Assembly (NCBI GenBank): GCA_029240655.1
Contig: JARDZW010000010.1
Coordinates: forward strand, 1-33,677
Direction of reading: 5' to 3'
DNA length: 33,677 nt
From: Chloroflexota bacterium
Lineage (GTDB): Bacteria; Chloroflexota; Limnocylindria; Limnocylindrales; CSP1-4
Shown: piece after piece, positions 17,464 to 24,808 of the stretch
Position numbering within the stretch: the stretch's first letter is position 1
Layout of the letters: each line of letters starts with the position of its first letter
Position numbers and translations under genes: made by a program
Notes under the pieces: model-generated
Told to the model about the DNA's origin: nothing
The model's input: the letters and a program-made list of their open reading frames with translations, nothing else
Databases searched by the model: none

Positions 17464-17838
17464 TCACTCCGGTCCCCGGTGCTCGAGGCGGAGCGTGAGA
17501 TCGAGGAGCTCGGGTGCGACCATGGCCTTCGCGGCCGGATCGCCGGCGTACTTGCGCAGGATGCCGGTCGAGGTGCGCTCGATCGAGCTTGCGTCCGACG
17601 CCAGGACCGCCGTTGCGGGAAGCCGGATGCCGTCGACATGAATCCCCACGGACGGGTCAGCCAATGCCTCGCGGTACCAGCGGGCGTTCGGACCGCGATA
17701 CGACCTGACGAAGACGTCGCCGTCGTCGACGACCGCCCAGATGATGGTCCGGTGGACGGCGCCATCGGCACCGTTCGTCTCGATCTCGACCTCTTCGGTC
17801 CGGTCGATCAGATCGAGCTCAGCCTCGCTGTATGCCAT
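17464..17838 (-). CDS. DUF2255 family protein
   Basis: A 124-residue protein with the DUF2255 pattern. It has EVEIETNGADGAVHRTIIWAVV followed by DGDVFVRSYRGPNARWYREAL, with strands like those of a split-barrel flavin-type fold and a conserved SYRGxxARWY block. The C-terminal half has STGILRKYAGD and LLDLTLRLEHR. Members of this family are related in fold to PPOX/nitroreductase-like proteins, but the reaction is not known. ATG 17838 is chosen because a TACCCT box lies 6 nt upstream and no Shine-Dalgarno site is seen, consistent with a leaderless mRNA. It lies upstream of aceE, with a 7-bp inverted repeat (17421-17438) between them. Confidence 0.85.
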   Translation of the reverse strand: MAYSEAELDLIDRTEEVEIETNGADGAVHRTIIWAVVDDGDVFVRSYRGPNARWYREALADPSVGIHVDGIRLPATAVLASDASSIERTSTGILRKYAGDPAAKAMVAPELLDLTLRLEHRGPE

Positions 17839-17844
17839 GCCCGA

Positions 17845-17850
17845 AGGGTA
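17845..17850 (-). promoter_or_regulatory. Candidate -10 box of a leaderless DUF2255 mRNA
   Basis: TACCCT on the minus strand ends 6 nt before ATG 17838, with no Shine-Dalgarno site between. The geometry matches four other genes in the window whose starts follow a TANNNT box by 7 nt. Confidence 0.45.
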
Positions 17851-18077
17851 GACCATCCTGCCGGAGCGAGGCCCCGACGAACTCGATGCTGCCGCCTGTA
17901 ATGCCGATGTAACCGGATTGCAATGTCCGGGGCCCATCCGCGTCAGGCGTCCCGGGACATGCTGCGGAGGCTCCGAGCCATCCGTCTGCTACGGGCGGGC
18001 TCGCTCGACCGGTCGCCGGTTCCCAGCTCGGCCCACCGGATATCGCACACCCGCGATCGAACAAAGGAGTCCCAGTC

Positions 18078-18284
18078 ATGTCCGATCCGCACACCGACCA
18101 CGACACCGTCGTCGTCAAAGATGGCGGCTCCAGCACCGGCATGATCCTCGGCATCATCGCCGTGATCATCGTGCTTGCCGGCGCCTGGTACTTCCTTGCC
18201 GGTCCCGGTGCGAACACGAGTTCCACGCCGACCGACGTGAACGTCGACGTTACGGTCCCAAGCGTCGCTCCCGCCGGCTCCTAG
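18078..18284 (+). CDS. Small single-pass membrane protein of unknown function
   Basis: A 68-residue protein. The polar N-terminus is rich in Asp and His (SDPHTDHDTVVVKDGG). One strong transmembrane helix follows (GMILGIIAVIIVLAGAWYFLAG, about 21-42), then a Ser/Thr/Pro/Val-rich exterior tail (VNVDVTVPSVAPAGS). ATG 18078 has CAAAGGAGTCC upstream, the same leader as the helical proteins at 1132 and 1665. It lies about 100 nt before the response regulator gene, separated by a hairpin. No family is recognised. Its size and setting suggest an envelope stress peptide; that is inference. Confidence 0.7.
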   Translation: MSDPHTDHDTVVVKDGGSSTGMILGIIAVIIVLAGAWYFLAGPGANTSSTPTDVNVDVTVPSVAPAGS

Positions 18285-18299
18285 GTCCGCTTCGCGTCG

Positions 18300-18327
18300 G
18301 TCCGGCGCGACCGCAAGCGCGCCGGAC
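18300..18327 (+). terminator. GC-rich hairpin between the membrane peptide and the response regulator
   Basis: A perfect 10-bp stem (GTCCGGCGCG / CGCGCCGGAC) with an 8-nt loop begins 16 nt after the stop at 18284. No U-tract follows, so it may be a weak or Rho-assisted terminator, or only an mRNA-stabilising hairpin. Confidence 0.4.
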
Positions 18328-18380
18328 GTGACGCCCCCGGCCATGTCCGTCACCATGACCCCGACCCAGGAGGTAGAAGA

Positions 18381-19136
18381 GTGAGCACCCAGCCGCTCGT
18401 ACTCGTCGCGGACGATGAGCCGCGGATCACGAAGCTCGTGTCGATCGCGCTCGGTGAGGAGGGTTTCCGCGTCGTCACCGCCAACGGCGGCGAGGAGGCA
18501 CTCCAGAAGGCCGAGGAAGTACGTCCCGACATCGTCCTCCTGGACATCGTCATGCCGGACCTCGACGGCATCGAAGTCATGCGACAGCTGCGCGAGCGGC
18601 GGCCGGTCGCGGTCATCCTGCTGACCGCCAAGGGCTCGACCGCCGACAAGGCCAAGGGCCTCGATCTCGGCGCCGACGATTACATCGCCAAGCCGTTCCA
18701 TCCCGACGAACTGGCCGCTCGCGTCCGGGCCGTCCTGCGCCGCTCGTCCGGCGCCAGCCCGGGATCGGGCGTCCTCGCCTTCGACGACATCGAGATCGAC
18801 CTCGAACGGCGCATGGTCACCCGGGACGGGGAGCTGGTCCAGCTCTCGCGGACCGAATGGCTGCTCCTCCAGCACCTGGCCGCCAACGCCGGCAAGGTGG
18901 TCCTCCACACGGAGCTGCTGACCAAGGTCTGGGGCCCGGAGTACCGCGACGACCTCCAGTACCTGCGGGTCTGGGTGTCGCGCGTGCGTCGCAAGCTGGG
19001 CGCCGAACCCGGGGAGCCCGGGCGGATCAAAACGTTCCAGGGCATCGGGTACCTGCTCGACGTCGTCCCGCCGGTCGCACCGGAGACGGTGGCACCGGAG
19101 CCCGCTCCTGACGAGCGTTCGGCGATGATCGGCTAG
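18381..19136 (+). CDS. OmpR/PhoB-family response regulator
   Basis: A 251-residue two-domain regulator. The receiver has the acidic pair DD (11-12), phospho-acceptor Asp 55 in LLDIVMPDLDG, Thr 82 in LLTAK and Lys 104 in YIAKPF, all intact. The C-terminal winged helix has LSRTEWLLLQHLAANAGKVV, WGPEYRDDLQYLRVWVSRVRRKL and the closing TFQGIGYLL wing. DDLQYLRVWVSRVRRKLG resembles KdpE-type regulators. The GTG start at 18381 has AGGAGG 7 nt upstream. A 25-residue proline/glutamate-rich tail is unusual. No kinase is adjacent; the PAS kinase at 11802 and the soluble kinase at 2156 are candidate partners within the window. A strong terminator follows. Confidence 0.93.
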   Translation: MSTQPLVLVADDEPRITKLVSIALGEEGFRVVTANGGEEALQKAEEVRPDIVLLDIVMPDLDGIEVMRQLRERRPVAVILLTAKGSTADKAKGLDLGADDYIAKPFHPDELAARVRAVLRRSSGASPGSGVLAFDDIEIDLERRMVTRDGELVQLSRTEWLLLQHLAANAGKVVLHTELLTKVWGPEYRDDLQYLRVWVSRVRRKLGAEPGEPGRIKTFQGIGYLLDVVPPVAPETVAPEPAPDERSAMIG

Positions 19137-19158
19137 GTTCACCGAGCTTCCTGCTACC

Positions 19159-19186
19159 GAAGCGGCGCCACCGGCGCCGCTTCTTC
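19159..19186 (+). terminator. Intrinsic terminator after the response regulator
   Basis: A perfect 11-bp stem (GAAGCGGCGCC / GGCGCCGCTTC) with a 3-nt loop is followed by TTCG. It begins 22 nt after the response regulator stop and lies before the nicotinamidase promoter box. It separates the two units. Confidence 0.75.
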
Positions 19187-19220
19187 GCGTGCGGCTGCGG
19201 CTCCCAGACCCCCCGGCTGC

Positions 19221-19226
19221 TAGGCT
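19221..19226 (+). promoter_or_regulatory. Candidate -10 box of a leaderless nicotinamidase mRNA
   Basis: TAGGCT ends exactly 7 nt before ATG 19234, and no Shine-Dalgarno site fits between. A transcript initiating here would start at or beside the AUG. No clear -35 box is seen. Confidence 0.5.
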
Positions 19227-19233
19227 CGGGGTG

Positions 19234-19839
19234 ATGCGGCGCTATGACCCGGCGACGGCCCTGATCGTCGTCGATGTGCAGAACGACTTCGCGGACCCGG
19301 CGGGAAGCCTGTCGGTGGCAGGGGGCGACGGCGTGGTCCCGACGATCAACGCTGAGATCGACATGGCGATGGCGGCGGGCGGTCTCGTCGTTTTCACCCA
19401 GGACTGGCACCCCGAGTCGACCCCGCATTTCGCGAAGGACGGTGGCATCTGGCCGGTCCATTGCGTGGCCGACACGTGGGGCGCCCAGCTCCATCCCGCG
19501 CTGCACACACCGCACGAGGCGCCACGGATCCGCAAGGGCGTCAACGGCGAAGACGGGTACTCCGGGTTCGCCACGCGCGACCCGACGACCGGGCGGGAGA
19601 CCGCGACCGAGCTCGACGCGTTGCTCCGCGACCGCGGGATCGGGCGGATCGTCGTGGTCGGTCTGGCGACCGACTACTGCGTCAAGGCCACCGCACTCGA
19701 TGCGGCTCGTTTGCGCTACGAGACCAGCCTGCTGACCGACGCGATCGCGGCCGTCGACCTCACGCCCGGTGACGGAGCGCAGGCCATCGACGAGATGGCC
19801 GCGGCCGGAGTCCGGCAGTGGCAAACGAGGATGCGCTGA
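19234..19839 (+). CDS. pncA: Nicotinamidase (isochorismatase-like amidohydrolase)
   Basis: A 201-residue cysteine hydrolase that would convert nicotinamide to nicotinate in NAD salvage. The catalytic triad is visible: Asp 14 in ALIVVDVQNDF, Lys 101 in RIRKGVN and Cys 149 in GLATDYCVKAT. Metal ligands fit Asp 57, His 59 and His 65 in TQDWHPESTPHF. GIWPVHCV is also typical of PncA. The length matches the family. ATG 19234 is chosen over the longer track start because a TAGGCT box lies 7 nt before it. The next gene begins 1 nt after the stop, so they form an operon. Related amidohydrolases share the fold, but the metal motif favours nicotinamidase. Confidence 0.92.
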   Translation: MRRYDPATALIVVDVQNDFADPAGSLSVAGGDGVVPTINAEIDMAMAAGGLVVFTQDWHPESTPHFAKDGGIWPVHCVADTWGAQLHPALHTPHEAPRIRKGVNGEDGYSGFATRDPTTGRETATELDALLRDRGIGRIVVVGLATDYCVKATALDAARLRYETSLLTDAIAAVDLTPGDGAQAIDEMAAAGVRQWQTRMR

Positions 19840-19840
19840 C

Positions 19841-20746
19841 ATGCAGCTCCACCTCGTCGATGCCACGTACGAGCTGTTCCGGGCCCACTTCGCGCCCCGT
19901 CCGGACGTCATCGGCCGAGACGGGATCGTGCTGTCAGGCGTGTCCGGCCTGTGCGACCAACTGCTGTACCTCCTGCGCGAGGAGGGTGCCACGCACGTCG
20001 GCTGCGCGACCGACCGCGTGATCGAGTCGTTCCGCAACGACCTGTACCCCGGCTACAAGTCCTCTGCCGGTATGCCGCCCGAGCTGCTCGCCCAGTTCCC
20101 CATCGCGGAAGCCGCCATCGACGCCCTCGGCATCGTGCTCTGGCCGATGGTCGAGTTCGAAGCCGACGATGCCATCGCGGCGGCAGCGGTCCGCTTCGCC
20201 GAGGACAGCCGGGTCGAACGCATCCTCGTGTGCACCCCGGACAAGGACATGGCTCAGCTCGTCCGCGACGATCGGATCGTGCTGTGGGATCGCCGCCGCG
20301 GGATCACCTACGACGATGCCGGCGTCCGGGCGAAATGGGGCGTCTCGCCGCCCTCGATCCCCGACTGGCTGGCGCTGGTGGGGGATTCGTCGGACGGCTA
20401 CCCGGGCCTGCCCGGCTGGGGGGCGAAAGGGGCGGCCGCGATCCTGGCTCGCTACGGACACTTCGAGGACATCCCCGAAAAGGCATCGGCCTGGGAAGTG
20501 CCGGGCGTCGGAGGGACGCGCGCGGTCGGACTCGCTGCAACCCTGCGGGAGCACTGGGACGAGGCGCTCCTGTACCGGGATCTCGCGCGACTGCGCACCG
20601 ATGCGGACGGCGTCCAGATCCGCCAGCGGGACCCCGACGAGCTGCGCTGGGACGGTGCGCCGCGCGACGCGTGGGAAGGGTTCTGCGAGGAATGGGGCCT
20701 GGATCGGCTCCGGACCCGACCGCATCGTTGGCTGGACGAGGGCTGA
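19841..20746 (+). CDS. Stand-alone 5'-3' exonuclease (flap endonuclease-like)
   Basis: A 301-residue protein homologous to the N-terminal 5' nuclease domain of DNA polymerase I, without the polymerase. Metal-binding acids fit Asp 7 (HLVDATYELFR), EFEADDAIA (107-110), TPDKDMAQL (134-136) and VGDSSDGYPGLPGWGAKGA (182-185), which begins the helix-3-turn-helix DNA-binding part. It would remove RNA primers or flaps. ATG 19841 is preferred over the longer track start since it follows the pncA stop by 1 nt and opens with the catalytic strand. The region around residues 17-30 is short compared with PolA. The pairing with nicotinamidase has no obvious biochemical logic. Confidence 0.88.
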   Translation: MQLHLVDATYELFRAHFAPRPDVIGRDGIVLSGVSGLCDQLLYLLREEGATHVGCATDRVIESFRNDLYPGYKSSAGMPPELLAQFPIAEAAIDALGIVLWPMVEFEADDAIAAAAVRFAEDSRVERILVCTPDKDMAQLVRDDRIVLWDRRRGITYDDAGVRAKWGVSPPSIPDWLALVGDSSDGYPGLPGWGAKGAAAILARYGHFEDIPEKASAWEVPGVGGTRAVGLAATLREHWDEALLYRDLARLRTDADGVQIRQRDPDELRWDGAPRDAWEGFCEEWGLDRLRTRPHRWLDEG

Positions 20747-20774
20747 TCCACCGCCGACCAGCTTCTCGTGCGGC

Positions 20775-21203
20775 TCAGCCGCCCGGGGCGACCAGTGCCT
20801 GCAGATGTTCCGGCGGCGGTTCGGATCGCTCGATCGGCGGGCCCGCGACACCAGCCGGCCACGTCGCCGGAAGCGGGATCGTGGCCCATTCGATGGTGCC
20901 GTCCATCCAGCGCACGACGACCGCCGCCTCCTCGCCACCGAGCGCCGACGGCTTGCACCGAGCATTGTCCGGGCACGCTCCGCCGACGGCCACGATCGAT
21001 GGCTCCTCCGTCTCTCGATGCAGCGCGTGCCGGCCAAGATCGGCAAGGATCGTGCAGCCCGGGCCCTCGAACCGCCCGCACCGGATCTCCGGCTGCGCAA
21101 CGACGGCGGGCAGCGACGAGCAACCGGCGAGGACGGGCGCCAACGCAACCAGCGCGAGCGCGAGAAGGCCGACCCCAGGTCGGCGAGGCGGTCGGTGGGG
21201 CAT
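20775..21203 (-). CDS. Putative lipoprotein of unknown function
   Basis: A 142-residue exported protein. A basic N-terminus (MPHRPPRRPG) leads into a hydrophobic segment (VGLLALALVALAPV) and a lipobox LAGC with Cys 28. The mature part has four further cysteines (EIRCGRFEGPGC, ACPDNARC) that could form two disulfides, followed by VVVRWMDGTIEWATIPLP. ATG 21203 starts 2 nt after the stop of the upstream phosphatase gene. It is the last gene of a five-gene minus-strand unit. It converges with the exonuclease 28 bp away. I do not recognise a family; the surface location is well supported. Confidence 0.75.
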   Translation of the reverse strand: MPHRPPRRPGVGLLALALVALAPVLAGCSSLPAVVAQPEIRCGRFEGPGCTILADLGRHALHRETEEPSIVAVGGACPDNARCKPSALGGEEAAVVVRWMDGTIEWATIPLPATWPAGVAGPPIERSEPPPEHLQALVAPGG

Positions 21204-21205
21204 GC

Positions 21206-22060
21206 CTACCGGACGAGCTCGAGCAGGGTCCCGTGATGCGCGACCGGGGCCGCCAGGATGCCGCTCGACGCGGGTCCGCGCGCCAGGTCGAACCACGGGC
21301 CACCGTCCATCGCGGTGACCCGGGCACCGCCCCGCTCGGCGATCAGGCCGGCGGCCGCGATGTCCCATGCGGACAGGCCGCCCTGCTGGATGAAGGCGTC
21401 GAACCGCCCGTTCCCGACGTACGCGAGCGCCAGGGCCGCCGAGCCCATCGAGCGCGGGATGCGGATCACCTTGCGCACGGCTCGCGCCCGGCCGACGGCA
21501 CCCCTCCCGCCGAGTGCCATCGAGACCAGGAAGTCGGAGAGCTTGTCCTTCTCGGACGCCGTGATCGCATGGCTGGGCGAGCCGAGCGCCGCCGCCAGCA
21601 GGGCCGGGCCATCGGCCGTCGCCGCGAAGGTCTCCCCGCGGGTCGGGTCATGAACCACGCCCACGGATGGGCGTCCATCCACGATGAGCCCGATCGACAC
21701 GCAGAAGAACGGGATACCGTTCGCATAGTTCACCGTGCCGTCGAGCGGATCGATGATCCAGAGCCGGCCCCGACCGGAGGTGGGAGCCTCCCCGGCGATC
21801 GCCCGGTGCTCCCCGCTCTCCTCGGCCAGGATCGCGTCGCCGGGGTGGCGCCCCCGGATGGCGTCGATGATCAGCTCCTCGGACAGATGGTCGGCCTCGG
21901 TCACGACATCGCGGGCGCTCTTGTGATGGATCCGCTCGAGGCGCTCGTAGCGGTCCATCAGCACCTCGCCTGCGCGCGCCGCCAAGGCCAGCCCGAACGC
22001 CAGGTCGTCCGCGATGCCGGCGACCGGATCGACCGTGGCCGACGTCACGGCGTTCGGCAC
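21206..22060 (-). CDS. Inositol monophosphatase family phosphatase
   Basis: A 284-residue member of the IMPase/FBPase/CysQ superfamily. Metal-binding motifs are all present: DVVTEAD near residue 51, ILAEESGE with the Glu pair at 80-81, IIDPLDGTVNY (Asp 104, Asp 107) and SAWDIAAAGLIAERGG near the C-terminus. These enzymes hydrolyse inositol phosphate, histidinol phosphate, fructose bisphosphate or PAP with magnesium. Motifs favour IMPase, but the substrate cannot be fixed. The GTG start at 22060 overlaps the upstream zinc-ribbon gene by 16 nt, so the genes are coupled. The lipoprotein gene follows directly. Confidence 0.9.
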   Translation of the reverse strand: MPNAVTSATVDPVAGIADDLAFGLALAARAGEVLMDRYERLERIHHKSARDVVTEADHLSEELIIDAIRGRHPGDAILAEESGEHRAIAGEAPTSGRGRLWIIDPLDGTVNYANGIPFFCVSIGLIVDGRPSVGVVHDPTRGETFAATADGPALLAAALGSPSHAITASEKDKLSDFLVSMALGGRGAVGRARAVRKVIRIPRSMGSAALALAYVGNGRFDAFIQQGGLSAWDIAAAGLIAERGGARVTAMDGGPWFDLARGPASSGILAAPVAHHGTLLELVR

Positions 22061-22554
22061 GTGACCGCCAGCTCCCGCACCTCCGGTCCGAACTCAGTCA
22101 CCACGGCCGAGAATTCGAGGGTCTGACCCGGCTCGATCCGTGGGCTGAGCACGAAGGCACTTCGGCTCATGCCCCGGTCCGCGACGTCAACGATCCTGCA
22201 GGTCGTCTGGCCGACGGATGAGCCTTCATTCGTCACGTTGACCGTGACCGCCAGGCCGTCCCCTGTGGGCGTGACGGCCGAGATGCTGGCGGGGAATGGC
22301 CCGCTGCCGGCGATCGAGAGCCGCGCGAAGACGATCAGCAGGACGATGGCGATCGCCACGGTCACGAACACCGTGCCATGGACCTGCGAGGACGCCGAGT
22401 CGCGCAGACCGAGCGGGTTGCAGCGTTCGCACAGCCCGACTCCGGGACCGACCGGCGCGCCGCAGCGTGCGCACGGATGGGTCGGCCCCGCTGGGGTCGC
22501 AGGTCCGGCCGGTGTCGCGGGCCCGCTCGAAACGCTCGGGTTGCTCGGGGTCAC
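22045..22554 (-). CDS. Zinc-ribbon membrane protein with an extracytoplasmic beta domain
   Basis: About 169 residues. After a Pro/Gly/Ala-rich start (AGPATPAGPTHP) comes a zinc ribbon CARCGAPVGPGVGLCERCNP with two CxxC pairs. One transmembrane helix (VFVTVAIAIVLLIVFARLSIAG) follows. The final part is a beta-rich domain of about 90 residues (LAVTVNVTNEGSSVGQTTCRI, LSPRIEPGQTLEFSAVV). The last part recalls FxLYD/DUF4352-type domains, in which a conserved turn follows VTVTVTNxG. The GTG start at 22554 gives a sensible N-terminus but has no clear ribosome site, so the exact start is uncertain. It lies 25 nt after the LLM gene and overlaps the phosphatase gene. Its function is unknown. Confidence 0.68.
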   Translation of the reverse strand: MTPSNPSVSSGPATPAGPATPAGPTHPCARCGAPVGPGVGLCERCNPLGLRDSASSQVHGTVFVTVAIAIVLLIVFARLSIAGSGPFPASISAVTPTGDGLAVTVNVTNEGSSVGQTTCRIVDVADRGMSRSAFVLSPRIEPGQTLEFSAVVTEFGPEVRELAVTCRTP

Positions 22555-22579
22555 CCACGGATGGTGCCATGAACCGCGG

Positions 22580-23437
22580 TCACCAGCGGCTCGTTGCCTC
22601 CACGAGCGCGTCGACGTCGTCCGTGGTGCGGGCGAGCACGATCGCCCCGTCGGCTCCGGCCGCGTGCCAGCGGTCCCACGTCTCGCGTGGCGCCTCGATC
22701 CAGGGCGTGTCGCGGATACTCTCGTCGGAGAGCCACTCGCCCTGGAACCCGACGAGGACGGTCTGGTCCTCGCGTCGCTTCCCCGAGGCCTCGAGCGACT
22801 CGAGATAGAGCGGCAGGTGCTGCTCGAAGTTGTCGTCGAACGCCGACCAGCCATCGCCGATCCGTCCGGCGAGCCGTGCCCCGGCCGCCGTCTCGCCGCC
22901 GATGATGATCGGTGGCGGCGGATCCGGCACGGGGAACGCGACAGCATCGGTCAGCGGGTAGAAGAGGGAGGGTCGGGTGACCGGTCCCCCCGTCCACAGG
23001 GCGCGAATCACGCCCACGGCCTCCTCGAGCCGGGCCACCCGCTGCGGGGCTGGCGGGAAGTCCATCCCGTACGCCGCGTGCTCTCTCGGGGCACCGCCGA
23101 TGCCGATGCCCAGGATCAACCGCCCGCCGCTCGCGATCTGGAGGGTCGAGGTCATGCGCGCGACGAGCGCGGGGTGGCGGTTCATCACGTTCATGACGAA
23201 CGGGCCGACCGTCACCCTGGATGTCATCGCGGCCGCCATCGACAGGATCGTCCAGGACTCGACCACGGGCACGGTCTGGTCGCCACGACCCATGAAGTGG
23301 TCCCAGCACCACAACCCGGCATAGCCCGCCTCGTCGAGCCGGCGGGCACTCTCGAGCCACCAGGCCGGTTCCCCCCGGATCGAGCGGAGGCAGACGCCGA
23401 TGGGGAGCCGGCCGTAGGCGTTTGCGCTCGTGTCCAT
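22580..23437 (-). CDS. LLM-class F420-type oxidoreductase
   Basis: A 285-residue TIM-barrel protein of the luciferase-like superfamily. It shows IGVCLRSIRGEPAWWLESARRLDEAGYAGLW, CWDHFMG, SWTILSMAAAMTSRVTVGPFV, NRHPALVARMTSTLQIASGGRLILGIGIGG and PIIIGGETAAGARLAGRIGDGW. These are the usual positions of the cofactor-binding and substrate loops in F420-dependent members. F420 rather than FMN is inferred from the cofC/D/E genes in the window. ATG 23437 starts 5 nt after the mtnP stop, so it is cotranscribed with that gene. The substrate is unknown. Confidence 0.87.
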   Translation of the reverse strand: MDTSANAYGRLPIGVCLRSIRGEPAWWLESARRLDEAGYAGLWCWDHFMGRGDQTVPVVESWTILSMAAAMTSRVTVGPFVMNVMNRHPALVARMTSTLQIASGGRLILGIGIGGAPREHAAYGMDFPPAPQRVARLEEAVGVIRALWTGGPVTRPSLFYPLTDAVAFPVPDPPPPIIIGGETAAGARLAGRIGDGWSAFDDNFEQHLPLYLESLEASGKRREDQTVLVGFQGEWLSDESIRDTPWIEAPRETWDRWHAAGADGAIVLARTTDDVDALVEATSRW

Positions 23438-23442
23438 GAGCC

Positions 23443-24291
23443 CTAGAGCTCGGTCTCGAACAGGCGGACGTCCTCGGCGGCGATCGCATGGCCGTCACCC
23501 CGGGTCGGCCCGAGCGCAGCTCCGGCGCCGAGCGCGTCGAGATCTGCCGGGAAGCGACCGATGAGGTCGAGCACGACCTTCTGGATCCGCTCGGCGTTCG
23601 CCTGGAACACCTCGAGCACGTCGGTCGCGTTGACCGCCTCGGTGCCCTCGTGGACACCGGCGTCGTAGTCCGTGATGAGGCTGATGTTCACGACGGCCAT
23701 CCCAAGTTCGCGTGTCAGCCAGGCCTCCGGGTACTGGGTCATGTTGATGACCTCCCAGCCGGCATCGCTGAACCACTTCGACTCGCTCTTCGTGGAGAAC
23801 CTCGGACCCTGGATGACGACGACGGTCCCGCGCTCGTGGACCTCGATTCCGTGATCGCGGATCGTCTCGATCGCGAGGCGGCGCAACGTCGGGTCGTAGG
23901 TCTCCGCCGACGAGAGGTGGGTCACGATCGGACCATCGAAGAACGTGTCGGCACGCCCGCTCGTCCGGTCCACGAACTGGTCGCAGACGACGAAATCGCC
24001 GGGCTTGACGCCGAGCTGCAGCGAGCCCGCAGCGCACGGCGAGATCGCGGCCTTCACGCCAAGCGACTTCATCGCCCACACGTTCGCCCGATAGTTGATG
24101 CGGTGCGGCGGGATCGTGTGGCGCCGGCCGTGACGCGGCAGGAATGCCACGCGCCGCCCGGCGACCTCGGCGAGGAAGACCGAATCGGAGGGCGCGCCGT
24201 ACGGCGTGTCCACCTTGATCTCGCGCACGTCGTCGAGAAGGGAGTAGAACCCCGAGCCTCCGAAGACGCCGATCTCCGCGGTGTCCGCCAC
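23443..24291 (-). CDS. mtnP: S-methyl-5'-thioadenosine phosphorylase
   Basis: A 282-residue trimeric-type nucleoside phosphorylase. Motifs are GVFGGSGFYSL (8-18), phosphate-binding FLPRHGRRHTIPPHRINYRANVWA, AISPCAAGSLQ, GPRFSTKSE, NMTQYPEAWLTRELGM and SLITDYDAG. The aspartates in TDYD mark preference for 6-amino purines, so methylthioadenosine rather than inosine or guanosine is the likely substrate. It recycles the by-product of polyamine synthesis and other SAM reactions. GTG 24291 is chosen because GGAGGAG lies about 6 nt upstream; the track TTG start adds nine residues. It leads a five-gene minus-strand unit. Confidence 0.95.
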   Translation of the reverse strand: MADTAEIGVFGGSGFYSLLDDVREIKVDTPYGAPSDSVFLAEVAGRRVAFLPRHGRRHTIPPHRINYRANVWAMKSLGVKAAISPCAAGSLQLGVKPGDFVVCDQFVDRTSGRADTFFDGPIVTHLSSAETYDPTLRRLAIETIRDHGIEVHERGTVVVIQGPRFSTKSESKWFSDAGWEVINMTQYPEAWLTRELGMAVVNISLITDYDAGVHEGTEAVNATDVLEVFQANAERIQKVVLDLIGRFPADLDALGAGAALGPTRGDGHAIAAEDVRLFETEL

Positions 24292-24333
24292 GTTCCGCTC
24301 CTCCGTCCATCCCTGCAAGCGATTGTGCTGCCG

Positions 24334-24357
24334 ATTCTAGGCGGCTCGGACTACGAT
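24334..24357. promoter_or_regulatory. Divergent promoter region between mtnP and the LiaI-like gene
   Basis: A TAGAAT box on the minus strand (24339-24334) and a TACGAT box on the plus strand (24352-24357) lie back to back in the 103-nt gap. Each fits the TANNNT -10 pattern seen elsewhere in the window. Both genes have Shine-Dalgarno sites further downstream, so here the mRNAs would have leaders. No -35 boxes are clear. Confidence 0.45.
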
Positions 24358-24394
24358 GGTGCGAGCCGCGCTCCGCGGCCCCAAGGAGCCGCCC

Positions 24395-24808
24395 ATGTCC
24401 GACGACGTCCCGAGCCCGACGACCCGCATCCCGGTCCCGGATCCAGCCGCGGATAGCCCGACGCAGGGCTGGCCCGGAGCGACGGCGCCTGAAGCCGAGG
24501 CAACCGCGGATATCGAACCGCGGGCGACTCCGCGGGGCGACACACCGACCGCGCCGGACCCATCCGCACTGCCGGTCCCGCCGGTCGCTCCGATCGCGAC
24601 GAAGCCGCGGCGCGAGGGCCGCGATCCCGGTCGAACGGCATCGATCCTGTTCGGTCTCGTGGTCCTGGCGCTCGGGCTGTGGTTCTTCGTCGAGCGCACG
24701 CTCGGGTACGACCTGCCGGACATCCGCTGGAGCCAGCTCTGGCCTGCCGTCCTGATCGGCATCGGCCTGTGGGTCGTCCTGGGGTCGATGCGCCGCGGAT
24801 CGCGATGA
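24395..24808 (+). CDS. Membrane protein with LiaI/LiaF-like C-terminal helices
   Basis: A 137-residue protein. The first 75 or so residues are proline-, alanine- and aspartate-rich and probably disordered in the cytoplasm. Two C-terminal hydrophobic segments follow (ILFGLVVLALGLWFFVERTLGYDLP and LWPAVLIGIGLWVVLG). The pattern GLxxLxLGxxFL...PxxxWxxLWPxxLIxxGxxxL is the LiaI/LiaF-type (DUF5668) transmembrane module, found in cell-envelope stress proteins. ATG 24395 has CAAGGAG upstream. Its stop overlaps the ATG of the DUF1684 gene by 4 nt (ATGA), so the two are coupled. An envelope role is inferred. Confidence 0.78.
   Translation: MSDDVPSPTTRIPVPDPAADSPTQGWPGATAPEAEATADIEPRATPRGDTPTAPDPSALPVPPVAPIATKPRREGRDPGRTASILFGLVVLALGLWFFVERTLGYDLPDIRWSQLWPAVLIGIGLWVVLGSMRRGSR

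Noticed and set aside
22226-22570. 114-residue minus-strand ORF starting at an ATG after the LLM gene
   Set aside because: It is in another frame from the zinc-ribbon protein, whose CxxC pairs, transmembrane helix and beta domain are convincing.
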